Source of the DNA: Epinephelus fuscoguttatus
Taxonomy: Eukaryota; Chordata; Actinopteri; Perciformes; Serranidae
Length of the DNA: 64,000 nucleotides
Direction of reading: 5' to 3'
NCBI RefSeq assembly: GCF_011397635.1
Contig: NC_064766.1
Location: 42,548,600 to 42,612,599, forward strand
Shown: piece after piece, positions 33,231-47,376 of the stretch
Layout: the number at the start of each line of letters is the position of its first letter
Numbering within the stretch: position 1 is the first letter of the stretch
Position numbers and translations under genes: made by a program
Notes under the pieces: model-generated
Database searches by the model: none
What the model saw: only the letters and a program-made list of their open reading frames with translations
What the model was told of the DNA's origin: nothing

Positions 33231-35485
33231 AGACATTGACATTGACTGTTGGGTGGTACAGGTACTCTACATGTATAGTGAGGCACAGTACTTGAGTAAA
33301 TGTACTCAGTTACCTTCCAGCTGTGGGTGTGATGAGTTCATCGATTGAACGCATCGTCACAGTCTTTCAGCAGACCAGGAAGTAAAGATTGATCGGCATG
33401 AAGGTGATGTCATGTGACTCAGCTGTGAGTGATTTCCTGAGATGAGATTCATGTTGTGACCCGTGAAGACGAGTCATCAAACACCTGCAAACATCACACA
33501 CTTTTACTGCGCCCTGTCAAGGTGGCAATGCCACGCCATCACTCTGCCTCACCCGTCCTGTATTAAAGGGGCGAGGAGCAGAGACATCACACCTGTGAGA
33601 TGTCAGCACAGGTAGGAACAGTGCTGACACTGTGTGTGTGACAGCACAGGTAGAAACAGTGCTGACACTGTGTGTGACAGGACAGGTGGGAACAGTGCTG
33701 ACACTGTGTGTGTGACAGGACAGGTGGGAACAGTGCTGACACTGTGTGTGACAGGACAGGTAGGAACAGTGCTGACACTGTGTGTGTGACAAGACAGGTA
33801 GGAACAGTGCTGACACTGTGTGTGACAGGACAGGTGGGAACAGTGCTGACACTGTGTGTGTGACAGGACAGGTGGGAACAGTGCTGACACTGTGTGTGAC
33901 AGGACAGGTAGGAACAGTGCTGACACTGTGTGTGTGACAAGACAGGTAGGAACAGTGCTGACACTGTGTGTGACAGGACAGGTGGGAACAGTGCTGACAC
34001 TGTGTGTGTGACAAGACAGGTAGGAACAGTGCTGACACTGTGTGTGACAGGACAGGTAGAAACAGTGCTGACACTGTGTGTGTGACAGGACAGGTAGAAA
34101 CAGTGCTGACACTGTGTGTGACAGGACAGGTAGGAACAGTGCTGACACTGTGTGTGACAGGACAGGTGGGAACAGTGCTGACACTGTGTGTGACAAGACA
34201 GGTAGAAAGAGTGCTGACACTGTGTGTGTGTGTGTGACAGGACAGGTGGGAACAGTGCTGACACTGTGTGTGACAGGACAGGTGGGAACAGTGCTGACAC
34301 TGTGTGTGTGACAAGACAGGTAGGAACAGTGCTGACACTGTGTGTGTGTGACAGGACAGGTAGGAACAGTGCTGACACTGTGTGTGTGTGACAGGACAGG
34401 TAGGAACAGTGCTGACACTGTGTGTGTGACAGGACAGGTAGGAACAGTGCTGACACTGTGTGTGTGTGACAGGACAGCTATAGTGATGGTGTGATGAAGT
34501 CCCTTCTAACAGCTCATTTAGGAGTACTGACATCTGCTGGTCATTTGATGTACAGCAGTTCTACAGTGACATTACATGTGGGCTATATGCCACTGGATCT
34601 GTACACATGATGATGCATGTATTATGTCAGAATCCCCATACGAGCTGTTGTAAAGCCACATGACATTAATCTATCCTGAACGTGGTGTATCAGTGAAGTC
34701 ATTATATATCTATATATTTGGGCTGTGCGATTGCCTTGAAATTTCATATTGTGGATTGTCATTGCTCTAGATTGCTAATACACGATTAAATTGCCAAGGG
34801 GGGTGGGGGGTTACGGCCTTGGCACATGTCTTGCGTTGATCACTACCAGTCAGCATGGCAGCCAACACTGACACTGCTGTGGCTTTGGTTGCAAGGAAAA
34901 ACGCCACCGCATTTTTATATTTTTTGTGTTATAATGACGTTATTTTAATATTTTCCATCATATGCACAAGTGAGCATCTCTGGCTTGTCAGCACAGTGGT
35001 GTCGACAAGCCGGAGACGTGTTGCTCCTCCTCACTTCAAGTCGCTGTTATTAACTTTTAACCTGCAAAGGCGGCAGTGCTGCAACATTGTAGGAATTTAT
35101 GAAAGCCCTTGTGAACATTTCAGTAGTTACACATTAAAACAATATTTATTTGCAGTTACTCTATTGAACGACCCCGAAGCATGAGCAAACGCTCTGTGTC
35201 ACTTCAGATCAAAGAGATGCACCCTGTCACTGTCAGTGCAGGGCTGACAGGTCACCCTCCGCTGAGAAGAGAGAGAGAGAGGAGATGGATTGTAGGTCTG
35301 TTTGTAAACGGGGCTTCTCTGACAGTCATGTATGTCCGCAAGAAAACATCTCTTAATGCACGGTAGAGCGCCGTTTTTTCTTTTTTTTTTCACAATCGAC
35401 TTGATATCCAGCAAATCGCCTGGCAACCCTCCAATCGCCAATATACAATTTGATCTCAGGCCTAATATGTATTTATACATACATA

Positions 35486-35533
<48 letters not shown>

Positions 35534-37061
35534 TATACATACACTGAACAAAAATATAAACGCAACACTTTTGTTTTTGTTCCCATTTTTCATGAGCTGA
35601 ACTCAAAGATCTAAAACATTTTCTATACACACAAAAGACCATTTCCCTCAAATATTGTTCACAAATCTGTCTAAATCTGTGTTAGTGAGCACTTCTCCTT
35701 TGCCGAGATAATCCATCCCACCTCACAGGTGTGGCATATCAAGATGTTGATTAGACAGCATGATTATTGCACAGGTGTGCCTTAGGCTGGCCACAATAAA
35801 AGGCCACTCTGAAATGTGCAGTTTTATCACACAGCACAATGCCACAGATGTCGCAAGTTTTGAGGGAGCGTGCAATTGGCATGCTGAGTGCAGGAATGTC
35901 CACCAGAGCTGTTGTCCGTGAATTCAGTGTTCATTTCTCTACCATAAGCCGTTTCCAAAGGTGTTTCAGACAATTTGGCAGTACATCGAACCGGCAGCAC
36001 AACCGCAGACCACGTGTAACCACACCAACCCAGGACCTCCACATCCAGCATGTTCACCTCCAAGATCGTCTGAGACCAGCCACCCGGACAGCTGCTGCAA
36101 CAATCGGTTTGCATAACCAAAGAATTTCTGCACAAACTGTCAGAAACCGTCTCAGGGAAGCTCGTCTGCATGCTCGTCGTCCTCATCGGGGTCTCGACCT
36201 GACTGCAGTTCGTCGTCGTAACCGACTTGAGTGGGCAAATGCTCACATTCGATGGCGTCTGGCATGTTGGAGAGGTGTTCTCTTCACGGATGAATCCTGG
36301 TTTTCACTGTTCAGGGCAGATGGCAGACAGCATGTGAGGCGTCATGTGGGTGAGCGGTTTGCTGATGTCAACGTTGTGGATCGAGTGGCCCATGGTGGCG
36401 GTGGGGTTATGGTTTGGGCAGGCATATGTTATGGACAACGAACACAGGTGCATTTTATTGATGGCATTTTGAATGCACAGAGATACCGTGACGAGATCCT
36501 GAGGCCCATTGTTGTGCCATTCATCCACGACCATCACCTCATGTTGCAGCATGATAATGCACGGCCCCATGTTGCAAGGATCTGTACACAATTCCTGGAA
36601 GCATCCCAGTTCTTGCATGGCCAGCATACTCACCGGACATGTCACCCATTGAGCATGTTTGGGATGCTCTGGATCGGCGTATAGGACAGCGTGTTCCAGT
36701 TCCTGCCAATATCCAGCAACTCCGTACAGCCATTGAAGAGGAGTGGACCAACATTCCACAGGCCACAATCAACAACCTGATCAACTCTATGCGAAGGAGA
36801 TGTGTTGCGCTGCTTGAGGCAAATGGTGGTCACACCAGATACTGACTGGTTTTCTGACCCACCCCCCCAATAAAGCAAAACTGCACATTTCAGAGTGGCC
36901 TTTTATTGTGGCCAGCCTAAGGCACACCTGTGCAATAATCATGCTGTCTAATCAGCATCTTGATATGCCACACCTGTGAGGTGGGATGGATTATCTCGGC
37001 AAAGGAGAAGTGCTCACTAACACAGATTTAGACAGATTTGTCAACAATATTTGAGGGAAAA

Positions 37062-37109
<48 letters not shown>

Positions 37110-38707
37110 GTGTGTGTGTGTGTGTGTGTATATTTATACAACAGTTAGTTCCAGCCAAGCAATTTGAAGCAATTTGATTGGCCAAGAGACATTCAACACG
37201 TGATGATATTAGAGTATAACATCACAGTTTGTTCACTCTCTGAATGTATTACTCCGCATCAAACAGCTGATCGATGCTGACGCGTTGCCATGGCAGCATT
37301 CTAACTATTGCTGCGCTCAAGTGACATTTAAGGAGTGGTCTTCAGAGAAAACATGGATTTTCTTAAAAATATTAGTTTTGAACTTAATAACGAGTGGTCA
37401 TCAGATGAGGATGAGGGAAAAGGGAAGCAAAATCCAGCTGGGGCTGTGCCAACATCCAGGTTTGCCATAGTTTCATCAGCTGAACTGGACGAACTGGAGA
37501 AAACCAAGAATGAGGCGAACACCGTTAGGCAGACATTATGGGCTGTCAACTGTTTCCAAACTTGGCTGCGTGTGACATCAATCGACATCAATTTCCAGTC
37601 CATCGAGAAGGCAGAACTGAATGAAGTTTTGAGGCAGTTTTATGGATCAGTGCGCACCACCAAAGGAGAGCTTTACGGGATAAGTAGTTATGTCGAACTG
37701 CGCGCCGGTTTAAACCGTTACATTAACGAGCCTCCTATCAGCCGGTCATGGAACATAATACAAGACGCAGAGTTCACACAAGAGAATAATGTGTTTAAGG
37801 GAGTGGTTAAACAGATTAGGAGAGCTGGGAAGGACAGAACAACACACCATGCCACTATTACACCTGAGGATCAGCTCATCCTAACGCACTCTGCTGCGCT
37901 GCGGCCAGACAATCCAAAAGGTCTGCTAAACAAAGTCTGGTACGATCTCCAATTACATTTTGGACGGCGAGGGAAGGAGGGGAACAGGGCCCTAAACCCG
38001 ACTCTTTCGTGTTAAAAACGGATGAAAACGGTGCCAAATATTTCACCTTGTCCTTCAATGAGGAAACTAAAAATCATAAAGACCCGTTGGAGAGAGACAG
38101 AGAAAACAGGAGAGGTGCCATGTATGAGGAGCCAGAAAACCACCTCTGCCCAGTTGCTTCCCTACTTAAATACCTCAGCAAAATCCCACCAGATGCGAAA
38201 GCCCTCTACCTAAAACCTAAAATGACAGCAGCCCCCACAGACAACGTCTGGTACACTGCAGCTCCACTGGGAGTTAACACACTTGCACAGATGCTCCCGA
38301 AGATGTGCAAGGAGGCGGGGACACAAACTGTTTACACCAATCACAGCCTCAGGGCCACTGCCATCCAGAAACTGTCAGATGCGGGACTTTCAGTGAGGGA
38401 GATCATGACAGTCAGTGGGCATCGGTATGTTACTCTGACTAGGCCATGTGAGGTTACTGTAGAGTCGCAATGGCGATTGATAGACACACCCTAAAAAAAT
38501 AATGTTGGGGGGGGGGACTGTTTTTGTTGGCGGAGGAAAATAAAATACGTAAATAATCTATTTTGTCACCTTTCTTCAACATTTTCTTACTCAGCATCGC
38601 CATTTTAACTGTTGTTGAACTGTTGGCCTGCGGCCTCGTGCCTACAACCGAATCACAGCCGTGACGATATCACAGTACAACATCACGAGCTCGAGTGTGA
38701 TATTGCT

Positions 38708-38762
<55 letters not shown>

Positions 38763-41700
38763 GTATGTATGTATGTGTATGTGTGTGTCAGAGGTTTTAC
38801 AGCAGACCTCAACCCTCTGTCCTTTGGACCCTCACAGCTGATCAGGAAAAACCGTTTAACCTCAGGAAGAGACATAGAAGACAGATCCGTCCTCAGGTTG
38901 TCTGTCTGTCCCATCCTTTTGAACACGATATCTTAAGAACGCCTCGGGGGAGTTTCTTTAAATTTGGCACAAACGTCCTCTCAGACTGAAGAATAAACTG
39001 CTGAGAATTTTGTGGTCAAAGGTCAGCTTGACTGTGACGTCATCATGTTTTAACGTCATATCTCAGGAACAGAAGGGGAGACATTTGGTCAGATACTGAA
39101 TTGGTGACTCTAATCTTGAAACTGTGCTGATTGTATAGATCTTCTGTGTGTGAAGCATCCATGTTTTCACTGACATGGATGGAGACTGTCAGAGACACTG
39201 GACTGGTGGGCGGAGTCATACAACCACAGGGTGGTCATTGAAAATTTATAGAAAATATGAACTATATGTATGGTTATTATGATGGAAAAAAAGGAGTGAC
39301 CAGATCATGTTGCAGATAGTCCTGAGCCCGGAGGCGGGTTCTCCAGACCTGTCATTTCATTGGCTCTCTTTGTAGTGTGACTGACTGCCAATCAGATGTT
39401 GTGCTAACCTCAGCACATGTTGCTAACTGTGCATGGCTCAAAGTTTCCAGGTGGGACTGGTGCTCCGAATGTCGCCATACTGATCGAAACACCTCAGTGT
39501 GAGAACATGAACCATCACAGCCAGGGGTTATTTCTAACATGTATGACACTCTGATCACATGACCTGAGATGATGCCTTCACTGTCAGTAAACTGACCTGT
39601 ACACAGCGCTGCAGCAACATCACCCTGCAGGTTAATCCTCTTATGACCCTGAATTCAACCTGCTGAGTCTGCAGCTGATGACGTAAAACCTACAACACAC
39701 AACACAGTCAGGTGAGCAGGTGTGTTCAGTACATAAAACACAGTCAGGTGAGCAGGTGTGTTCAGTACATAAAACACAGTCAGGTGAGCAGTGGTCTTGT
39801 TCAGTATCAGGGTGGACTGAAGGTATTTAGAAGTTATCATTTTCTGTCCTGTATAAACACAGGCACTCGTCTCGTCCTCTCGCTGTGAAACTGATACACA
39901 GACGCTGTATGAAGATGACATTTGTAGTTTACAGCTGAACCACCAGAGGTCAGTGTGCACTGGTCGAACAGGCAGCTGAGCTGAGAATGATGGTGGCTGT
40001 GAGTGGTGAAGATAATGTTAAAGGAGCGAAGGTGAAATAGAAACACGCCTCTGCTCCTGACGGGGAGTTCATTGAGCTCTGGGACAAACATAGTGAACCA
40101 CCTGTATAAACACCGCCGTGCAGATGAGACGGCGTCACACGTCACATGATGCAGCAACTCCTGTCACAGCTCTGATGTTTTTATTTTTACCATAAATCCT
40201 GTCACACACTCCAGTAACCTGTCAAGAAGGTATGAAGATGCAGACCCCACCCACGCTCAGGTAACAGGTGAGAACACTATGATAACGTTGTGTCGTCCTC
40301 TCTGCAGGTCGGGGATCATAAGTTCAGTGCTCACCGGATCGTGCTGGCGGCCTCCATCCCATACTTCCACGCCATGTTCACCAACGACATGGTCGAGTGT
40401 AAACAGGACGAGATCCTGATGCAGGGCATGGACCCCAGGTAACCATAGACCAGTTTGAGACCAGTTTAAAAAGAGACCAGTCTGAAACCAGTGTAACCCA
40501 TCCCTGTCTCCCTGCAGCGCCCTGGAGGCTCTGATAAACTTTGCGTACAGCGGCCATGTTGCCATCGACCAGCAGAACGTTCAGGCTCTTCTGATTGGCT
40601 CCAGCTTCCTGCAGCTGCAGAATGTGAAAGATGCCTGCTGCTCCTTCCTGCAGGAGAGGTTAGTTACACGCCACCGCACACGCTCAGTACACTCTGAATC
40701 CTTAAAGTGTCAGTTTAGTTTAATTCATGAGACTCTGTAAAATATGGCCGACACATCAAACCCTCACACTCAGAAACAAGATCTGAAAACTGATGGAAAT
40801 GTCTGTCTGTCTGTCTGTCTCTCTGTCTGTGGTGTCCAGGTTACATCCAAAGAACTGTCTTGGCGTGCGTCAGTTTGCAGAGACCATGATGTGCACGACT
40901 CTGTACGACTCAGCCAACACCTTCCTCCATCAGCACTTTGTGGAAGTTTCTGTGTCCGACGAGTTTCTGGGTCTGAGGACAGAGGAGGTGCTGGAGCTCG
41001 TGGGCTGTGACGAGCTCAACATCAAAGCAGAGGAACAGGTGAGACACCTGAGACAACAAGAGACAAACACACCTGTTGAATGTGTGGTACCTGTGCAGGT
41101 GTCTGAGGTGTGTTGAATGTGTGGTACCTGTGCAGGTGTCTGAGGTGTGTTGAATGTGTGGTACCTGTTCAGGTGTCTGAGGCGTGTTGAATGTGTGGTA
41201 CCTGTGCAGGTGTCTGAGGCGTGTTGAATGTGTGGTACCTGTTCAGGTGTCTGAGGCGTGTTGAATGTGTGGTACCTGTGCAGGTGTCTGAGGCGTGTTG
41301 AATGTGTGGTACCTGTTCAGGTGTCTGAGGTGTGTTGAATGTGTGGTACCTGTACAGGTGTCTGAGGCGCATTGAATGTGTGGTACCTGTGCAGGTGTCT
41401 GAGGCGTGTTGAATGTGTGGTACCTGTTCAGGTGTCTGAGGCGTGTTGAATGTGTGGTACCTGTGCAGGTGTCTGAGGCGTGTTGAATGTGTGGTACCTG
41501 TTCAGGTGTCTGAGGTGTGTTGAATGTGGTACATGTGCAGGTGTCTGAGGCGCATTGAATGTGTGGTACCTGTGCAGGTGTCTGAGGCGTGTTGAATGTG
41601 TGGTACCTGTTCAGGTGTGTTGAATGTGTGGTACCTGTGCAGGTGTCTGAGGCGTGTTGAATGTGTGGTACCTGTTCAGGTGTCTGAGGCGTGTTGAATG

Positions 41701-44700
41701 TGTGGTACCTGTGCAGGTGTCTGAGGCGTGTTGAATGTGTGGTACCTGTTCAGGTGTCTGAGGCGTGTTGAATGTGTGGTACCTGTTCAGGTGTTTGAGG
41801 CGTGTTGAATGTGTGGTACCTGTTCAGGTGTCTGAGGCGTGTTGAATGTGTGGTACCTGTTCAGGTGTCTGAGGCGTGTTGAATGTGTGGTACCTGTGCA
41901 GGTGTCTGAGGCGTGTTGAATGTGTGGTACCTGTGCAGGTGTCTGAGGTGTGTTGAATGTGTGGTACCTGTTCAGGTGTTTGAGGCGGTGCTGGCCTGGG
42001 TTCATCATGACCGGGACCTGAGGGAGTCTCTCCTGCCGGAGCTGCTGTCAAAGATCAGACTTCCTCTCTGTCGACCTCAGTTCCTGTCAGACCGAGTCCA
42101 GCAGGACGAACTTGTACGCTGCTGCCATAAATGCAGGTGAGACGACGACGATGATGATGATGATGGTGATGTGATGGTGATGATGATGTCACTCATGCTT
42201 GCTCCTTGTTATTGACTGAAAGTGTTGAAAGAAAAGAGTGAGAATGTTTCAGAAACTAAAAATGCGGTGTTTCCCGTTTCCTGTCAGAGATCTAGTGGAT
42301 GAAGCCAAAGATTTCCACCTGATGCCGGAGCGTCGTCCTCACCTGCCCGCCTTTAAGACCAGACAGAGGTGCTGCACGTCCATCACAGGACTTATCTACG
42401 CTGTGGGAGGACTTAACAGCTCAGGTACACCACTCACCTGTCGATCTGTCTCAAGAGCTGAGTCGTGATTGGCCTTAGAATCCCAGTAATGAAGACAAAC
42501 ATCCTCCTGTTGAACTTGGAATAACTGAGCTTTTATTGTGAAAATCCAATTCAGACTGACACCAGAAGCTCAGTCATGATAACAGGACTCTCATTTTGAA
42601 AGTCTTCCTACAGCTGAGGAGGCTGCTGATTGGTTGTTGACAGAAGTGGGTGGTGATGTACTCCGAGGTTCAGTTCAGACTGACCAATCACAGCTAGTGT
42701 GATGTCACTGCAGATATTTGATTGGTCCTCAGCTGACAGTGTCTTTCTTCAGGTGACTCGTTAAACGTGGTGGAAGTGTTTGATCCAATCGGCAACTTCT
42801 GGGAACGATGTCAGCCAATGAGGACGGCTCGCAGCAGAGTGGGCGTGGCTGTTGTTAATGGGTTGCTGTACGCCATCGGTGGATACGACGGCCAATCACG
42901 ACTCAGCACAGTGGAGGTTTACAATCCCGAGACAGACAGCTGGACACGCGTGTCGAGCATGAACAGCCAGCGCAGGTCAGCACCCCGACTGATGCGCAGA
43001 TCAATACTCTGATCAATATTTATCAAAACTCTAATCAATGCACTGAAACAGCACAGTGTGAATAACAAGTTGTCTTCTTCAGCGCCATGGGAACGGTTGT
43101 GATTGATGGACATATCTACGTCTGCGGCGGCTACGACGGAAAATCATCTCTCAACTCTGTAGAGTGTTACTCTCCAGAGACCGACAGGTGAGTCACCTGA
43201 CAGCAGGGGCCCCGACCCAGTGTCATCATGGGCCCCGACCCAGTGTCACCCACGGGCCCCAACCCAGTGTCACCCACGGGCCCCGACCCAGTGTCACCAT
43301 GGGCCCTGACCCAGTGTCACCTACGGGCCCCGACCCAGTGTCACCCACGGGCCCCGACCCAGTGTCACCTACGGGCCCCGACCCAGTGTCACCCACGGGC
43401 CCCGACCCAGTGTCACCCATGGGCCCCGACCCAGTGTCACCCACGGCCCCGACCCAGTGTCACCCACGGCCCCGACCCAGTGTCACCCACGGCCCCGACC
43501 CAGTGTCACCCATGGGCCCCGACCCAGTGTCACCCACGGGCTCCGACCCAGTGTCACCCACGGCCCCGACCCAGTGTCACCCACGGGCCCCGACCCAGTG
43601 TCACCCACGGGCCCCGACCCAGTGTCACCCACAGGCCCCGACCCAGTGTCACCATGGGCCCTGACCCAGTGTCACCTACGGGCCCCGACCCAGTGTCACC
43701 CACGGGCCCCGACCCAGTGTCACCTACGGGCCCCGACCCAGTGTCACCCACGGGCCCCGACCCAGTGTCACCCATGGGCCCCGACCCAGTGTCACCCACG
43801 GCCCCGACCCAGTGTCACCCACGGCCCCGACCCAGTGTCACCCATGGGCCCCGACCCAGTGTCACCCACGGGCCCCGACCCAGTGTCACCCACGGGCCCC
43901 GACCCAGTGTCACCCACGGGCCCCGACCCAGTGTCACCCACAGGCCCCGACCCAGTGTCACCCATGGGCCCTGACCCAGTGTCACCCATGGGCCCTGACC
44001 CAGTATCACCCACGGGCCCCACATTAGCGCCATCCGGGGACCCTGACCCAGGGTCATCTAGTGGCCCTACATTAGTGTCACCCAGGGGCCTTGACCCAGT
44101 GTCACCCACGGGCCCCGACCCAGTGTCACCCATGGGCCTCCACCCAGTGTCACCCACAGGCCCCGACCCAGTGTCACCCACGGGCCCCGACCCAGTGTCA
44201 CCCATGGGCCCCTACCCAGTGTCACCCACGGGCCCCGACCCAGTGTCACCCACAGGCCCCGACCCAGTGTCACCCATGGGCCCTGACCTAGTGTCACCCA
44301 TGGGCCCTGACCCAGTATCACCCATGGGCCCGGGCCCAATGTCATCCACGGGCCCCACATTAGCGCCATCCAGGGGCCCTGACCCAGGGTCATCCAGTGG
44401 CCCCACATTAGCGCCATCCAGGGGCCCTGACCCAGGGTCATCCAGTGGCCCCACATTAGTGTCACCCAGGGGCCTTGACCCAGTGTCATCCAGGGGCCCC
44501 ACATTAGTGTCACCCAGGGGCCTTGACCCAGTGTCATCCAGTGGCCCCACATTAGTGTCACCCAGGGGCCTTGACCCAGTGTCATCCAGTGGCCCCACAT
44601 TAGTGTCACCCAGGGGCCTTGACCCAGTGTCATCCAGGGGACCCATATTAATGTCACCCAGGGGCCCCACCCTCCGTAGATGTCGTTAAAACCTGTAGGT

Positions 44701-47336
44701 GTGTATATGAACATAATATGACCTCGTTGTTATGCAGGTGGACGCTGATGACAGAGATGAGTGCGAGTCGCAGTGCTGCAGGTGTGACGGTGTTCGACGG
44801 ACGTATCTTTGTCTCTGGCGGCCATGATGGTTTACAGATCTTCAACACGGTGAGTTGTGATTGTTGTCACAGGTCAATACAGCTGATCAGTTATTGTGAG
44901 TGTCGATCACAGAAACACGTGGACATGATAAACTCCTGCAGTCAGGGTGATCAATGAAGCTGCACCTTCAGAGTTTACTTACCAATCAGAGTGCTTTAAC
45001 ACCACACGTTCACACACTCACAGGTATTCACACACACACGTTCACATACTCATTCATACTCATTCACACACTCATTCACACACTCATTCACACACTCATT
45101 CACACGCATTCACACTCACGTTCACACACTCATTCACACACTCATTCACACACGCATTCACACGCATTCACACTCACGTTCACACACTCATTTACACACC
45201 CATTCACACACTCACGTTCACACACTCATTCACACTTGTTCACACATGTTCACACACACACATTCACACTCATTCACACACACGTTCACACACTCACATT
45301 CATTCACACTCGTTCACACTCATTCACACTCACGTTCACACTCACGTTCACACTCACGTTCACACACATTCACACACACACACACACACACAGACACACA
45401 CGTTCACACACGTTCACACACTCATTCACACACATTCACACACGTTCACACATTCACACGCATTCACACGCATTCACACTCATGTTCACACACTCATTCA
45501 CACTCATTCACACACTCATTCACACTCGGTCACACTCATTCACACTCATTCACACACTCATTCACACGCGTTCACACGCATTCACACTCACGTTCACATA
45601 CGTTCACACATTCACACGCATTCACACGCATTCACACTCATGTTCACACACTCATTCACACTCATTCACACACTCATTCACACACGTTCACACATTCACA
45701 CGCATTCACACGCATTCACACTCATGTTCACACACATTCACACTCATTCACACACTCATTCACACACGGTCACACTCATTCACTCGCGTTCACACGCATT
45801 CACACTCACGTTCACATACTCATTCACACTTGTTCACACATGTTTACACACACATTCACACTCATTCACACTTGTTCACACACTCACTCATTCACACACT
45901 CGTTCACACACACGTTCACACTCATTCACACTCACGTTCACACACTCATTCACATGCATTCACACTCTTTCACACACACGTTCACACTCGTTCACACACA
46001 CGTTTACACTCATTCACACTCACATTCACACACTCATTCACACACTCATTCATAAACACGTTCACACTCGTTCACACGCATTCACACACTCTTTCACACC
46101 CACGTTCACACACTCATTCACACTCACATTCACACACTCATTCACACGCATTCACACACTCATTCATAAACACATTCACACTTGTTCACACACACATTCA
46201 CACACTCGTTCACACACACATTCACACACTCATTGACACGCATTCACATACTCACACGGATTCACACTCATTCACACTCATGTTCACACACTCATTCACA
46301 CTCATTCACACGCATTCACACACTCATTCACACATTCGTTCACACACTCACTCATTCACACACTCGTTCACACACACGTTCACACTCATTCACACTCACG
46401 TTCACACACTCATTCACACGCATTCACACTCTTTCACACACACGTTCACACTCGTTCACACACACGTTTACACTCATTCACACTCACATTCACACACTCA
46501 TTCACACACTCATTCATAAACACGTTCACACGCATTCACACACTCTTTCACACCCACGTTCACACACTCATTCACACTCACATTCACACACTCATTCACA
46601 CGCATTCACACACTCATTCATAAACACGTTCACACTTGTTCACACACACATTCACACACTCGTTCACACACACATTCACACACTCATTGACACGCATTCA
46701 CATATTCACACTCATTCACACTCATGTTCACACACTCATTCACACTCATTCACACGCATTCACACACTCGTTCACACTCATTCACACACTTGTTCACACA
46801 CTCATTCACACTCATTCACACGTGCACACACACATTCACACTCATTCACACACTCGTTCACACAGATTCACACGCATTCACACATTCGTTCACACGGATT
46901 CACACACTCGTTCACACACTCATTTACACGCATTCACACACTCATTCACACACTCGTTCATATGGATTCACACACGCATTCACACACTCGTTCACACGGA
47001 TTCACACACTCGTTCACACACTCATTCACACATGTTCACACACTCCTTCTCACACTCGTTCACACACATCAATCAATCAATTTTATTTATAAAGCCCAAT
47101 ATCACAAATCACAATTTGCCTCACAGGGCTTTACAGCATACGACATCCCTCTGTCCTTATGACCCTCACAGCTGATCAGGAAAAACTCCCCAAAAAAACC
47201 CTTTAATGGGGAAAAAACGGTAGAAACCTCAGGAAGAGCAACTGAGGAGGGATCCCTCTTCCAGGACGGACAGACGTGCAATAGATGTACAGAACAGATC
47301 AGCATAACAAATTAACAGTAATCCACATGACACAAT

Positions 47337-47376
<40 letters not shown>

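Larger units (their letters stand above)
35542..37060 (+). mobile_element. Tc1/mariner transposon with a truncated right end
   Basis: The left end begins cactgaacaaaaatataaac after TA (35540-35541). An inverted repeat of about 190 bp pairs 35642-35830 with 36870-37060 (for example ggccactctgaaatgtgc against gcacatttcagagtggcc). The outer 100 bp of the left repeat (35542-35641) have no partner: the right side passes directly from gagggaaa (37053-37060) into a (TA)n microsatellite. A transposase gene fills the middle. Without its right terminus this copy should be unable to move. Confidence 0.9.

Noticed and set aside
33517-34533. Minus-strand frames of up to 338 codons rich in Cys-His-Thr
   Set aside because: Pure repeat translation of the 36-38-bp array; spacing of Cys and His does not follow any zinc-finger pattern.
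34729-35466. Possible hAT-type element with gggctgtgcgatt-like ends
   Set aside because: The ends match poorly and the flanking 8 bases differ, so there is no proof of a transposition unit.
43164-44714. Long Pro/Asp/Ser frames on both strands
   Set aside because: Translations of the 24-bp intronic array lying between confirmed klhl18 exons.
44947-47175. Thr-His-Ser-Phe frames up to 521 codons
   Set aside because: Translations of the ttcacac array in the last klhl18 intron.
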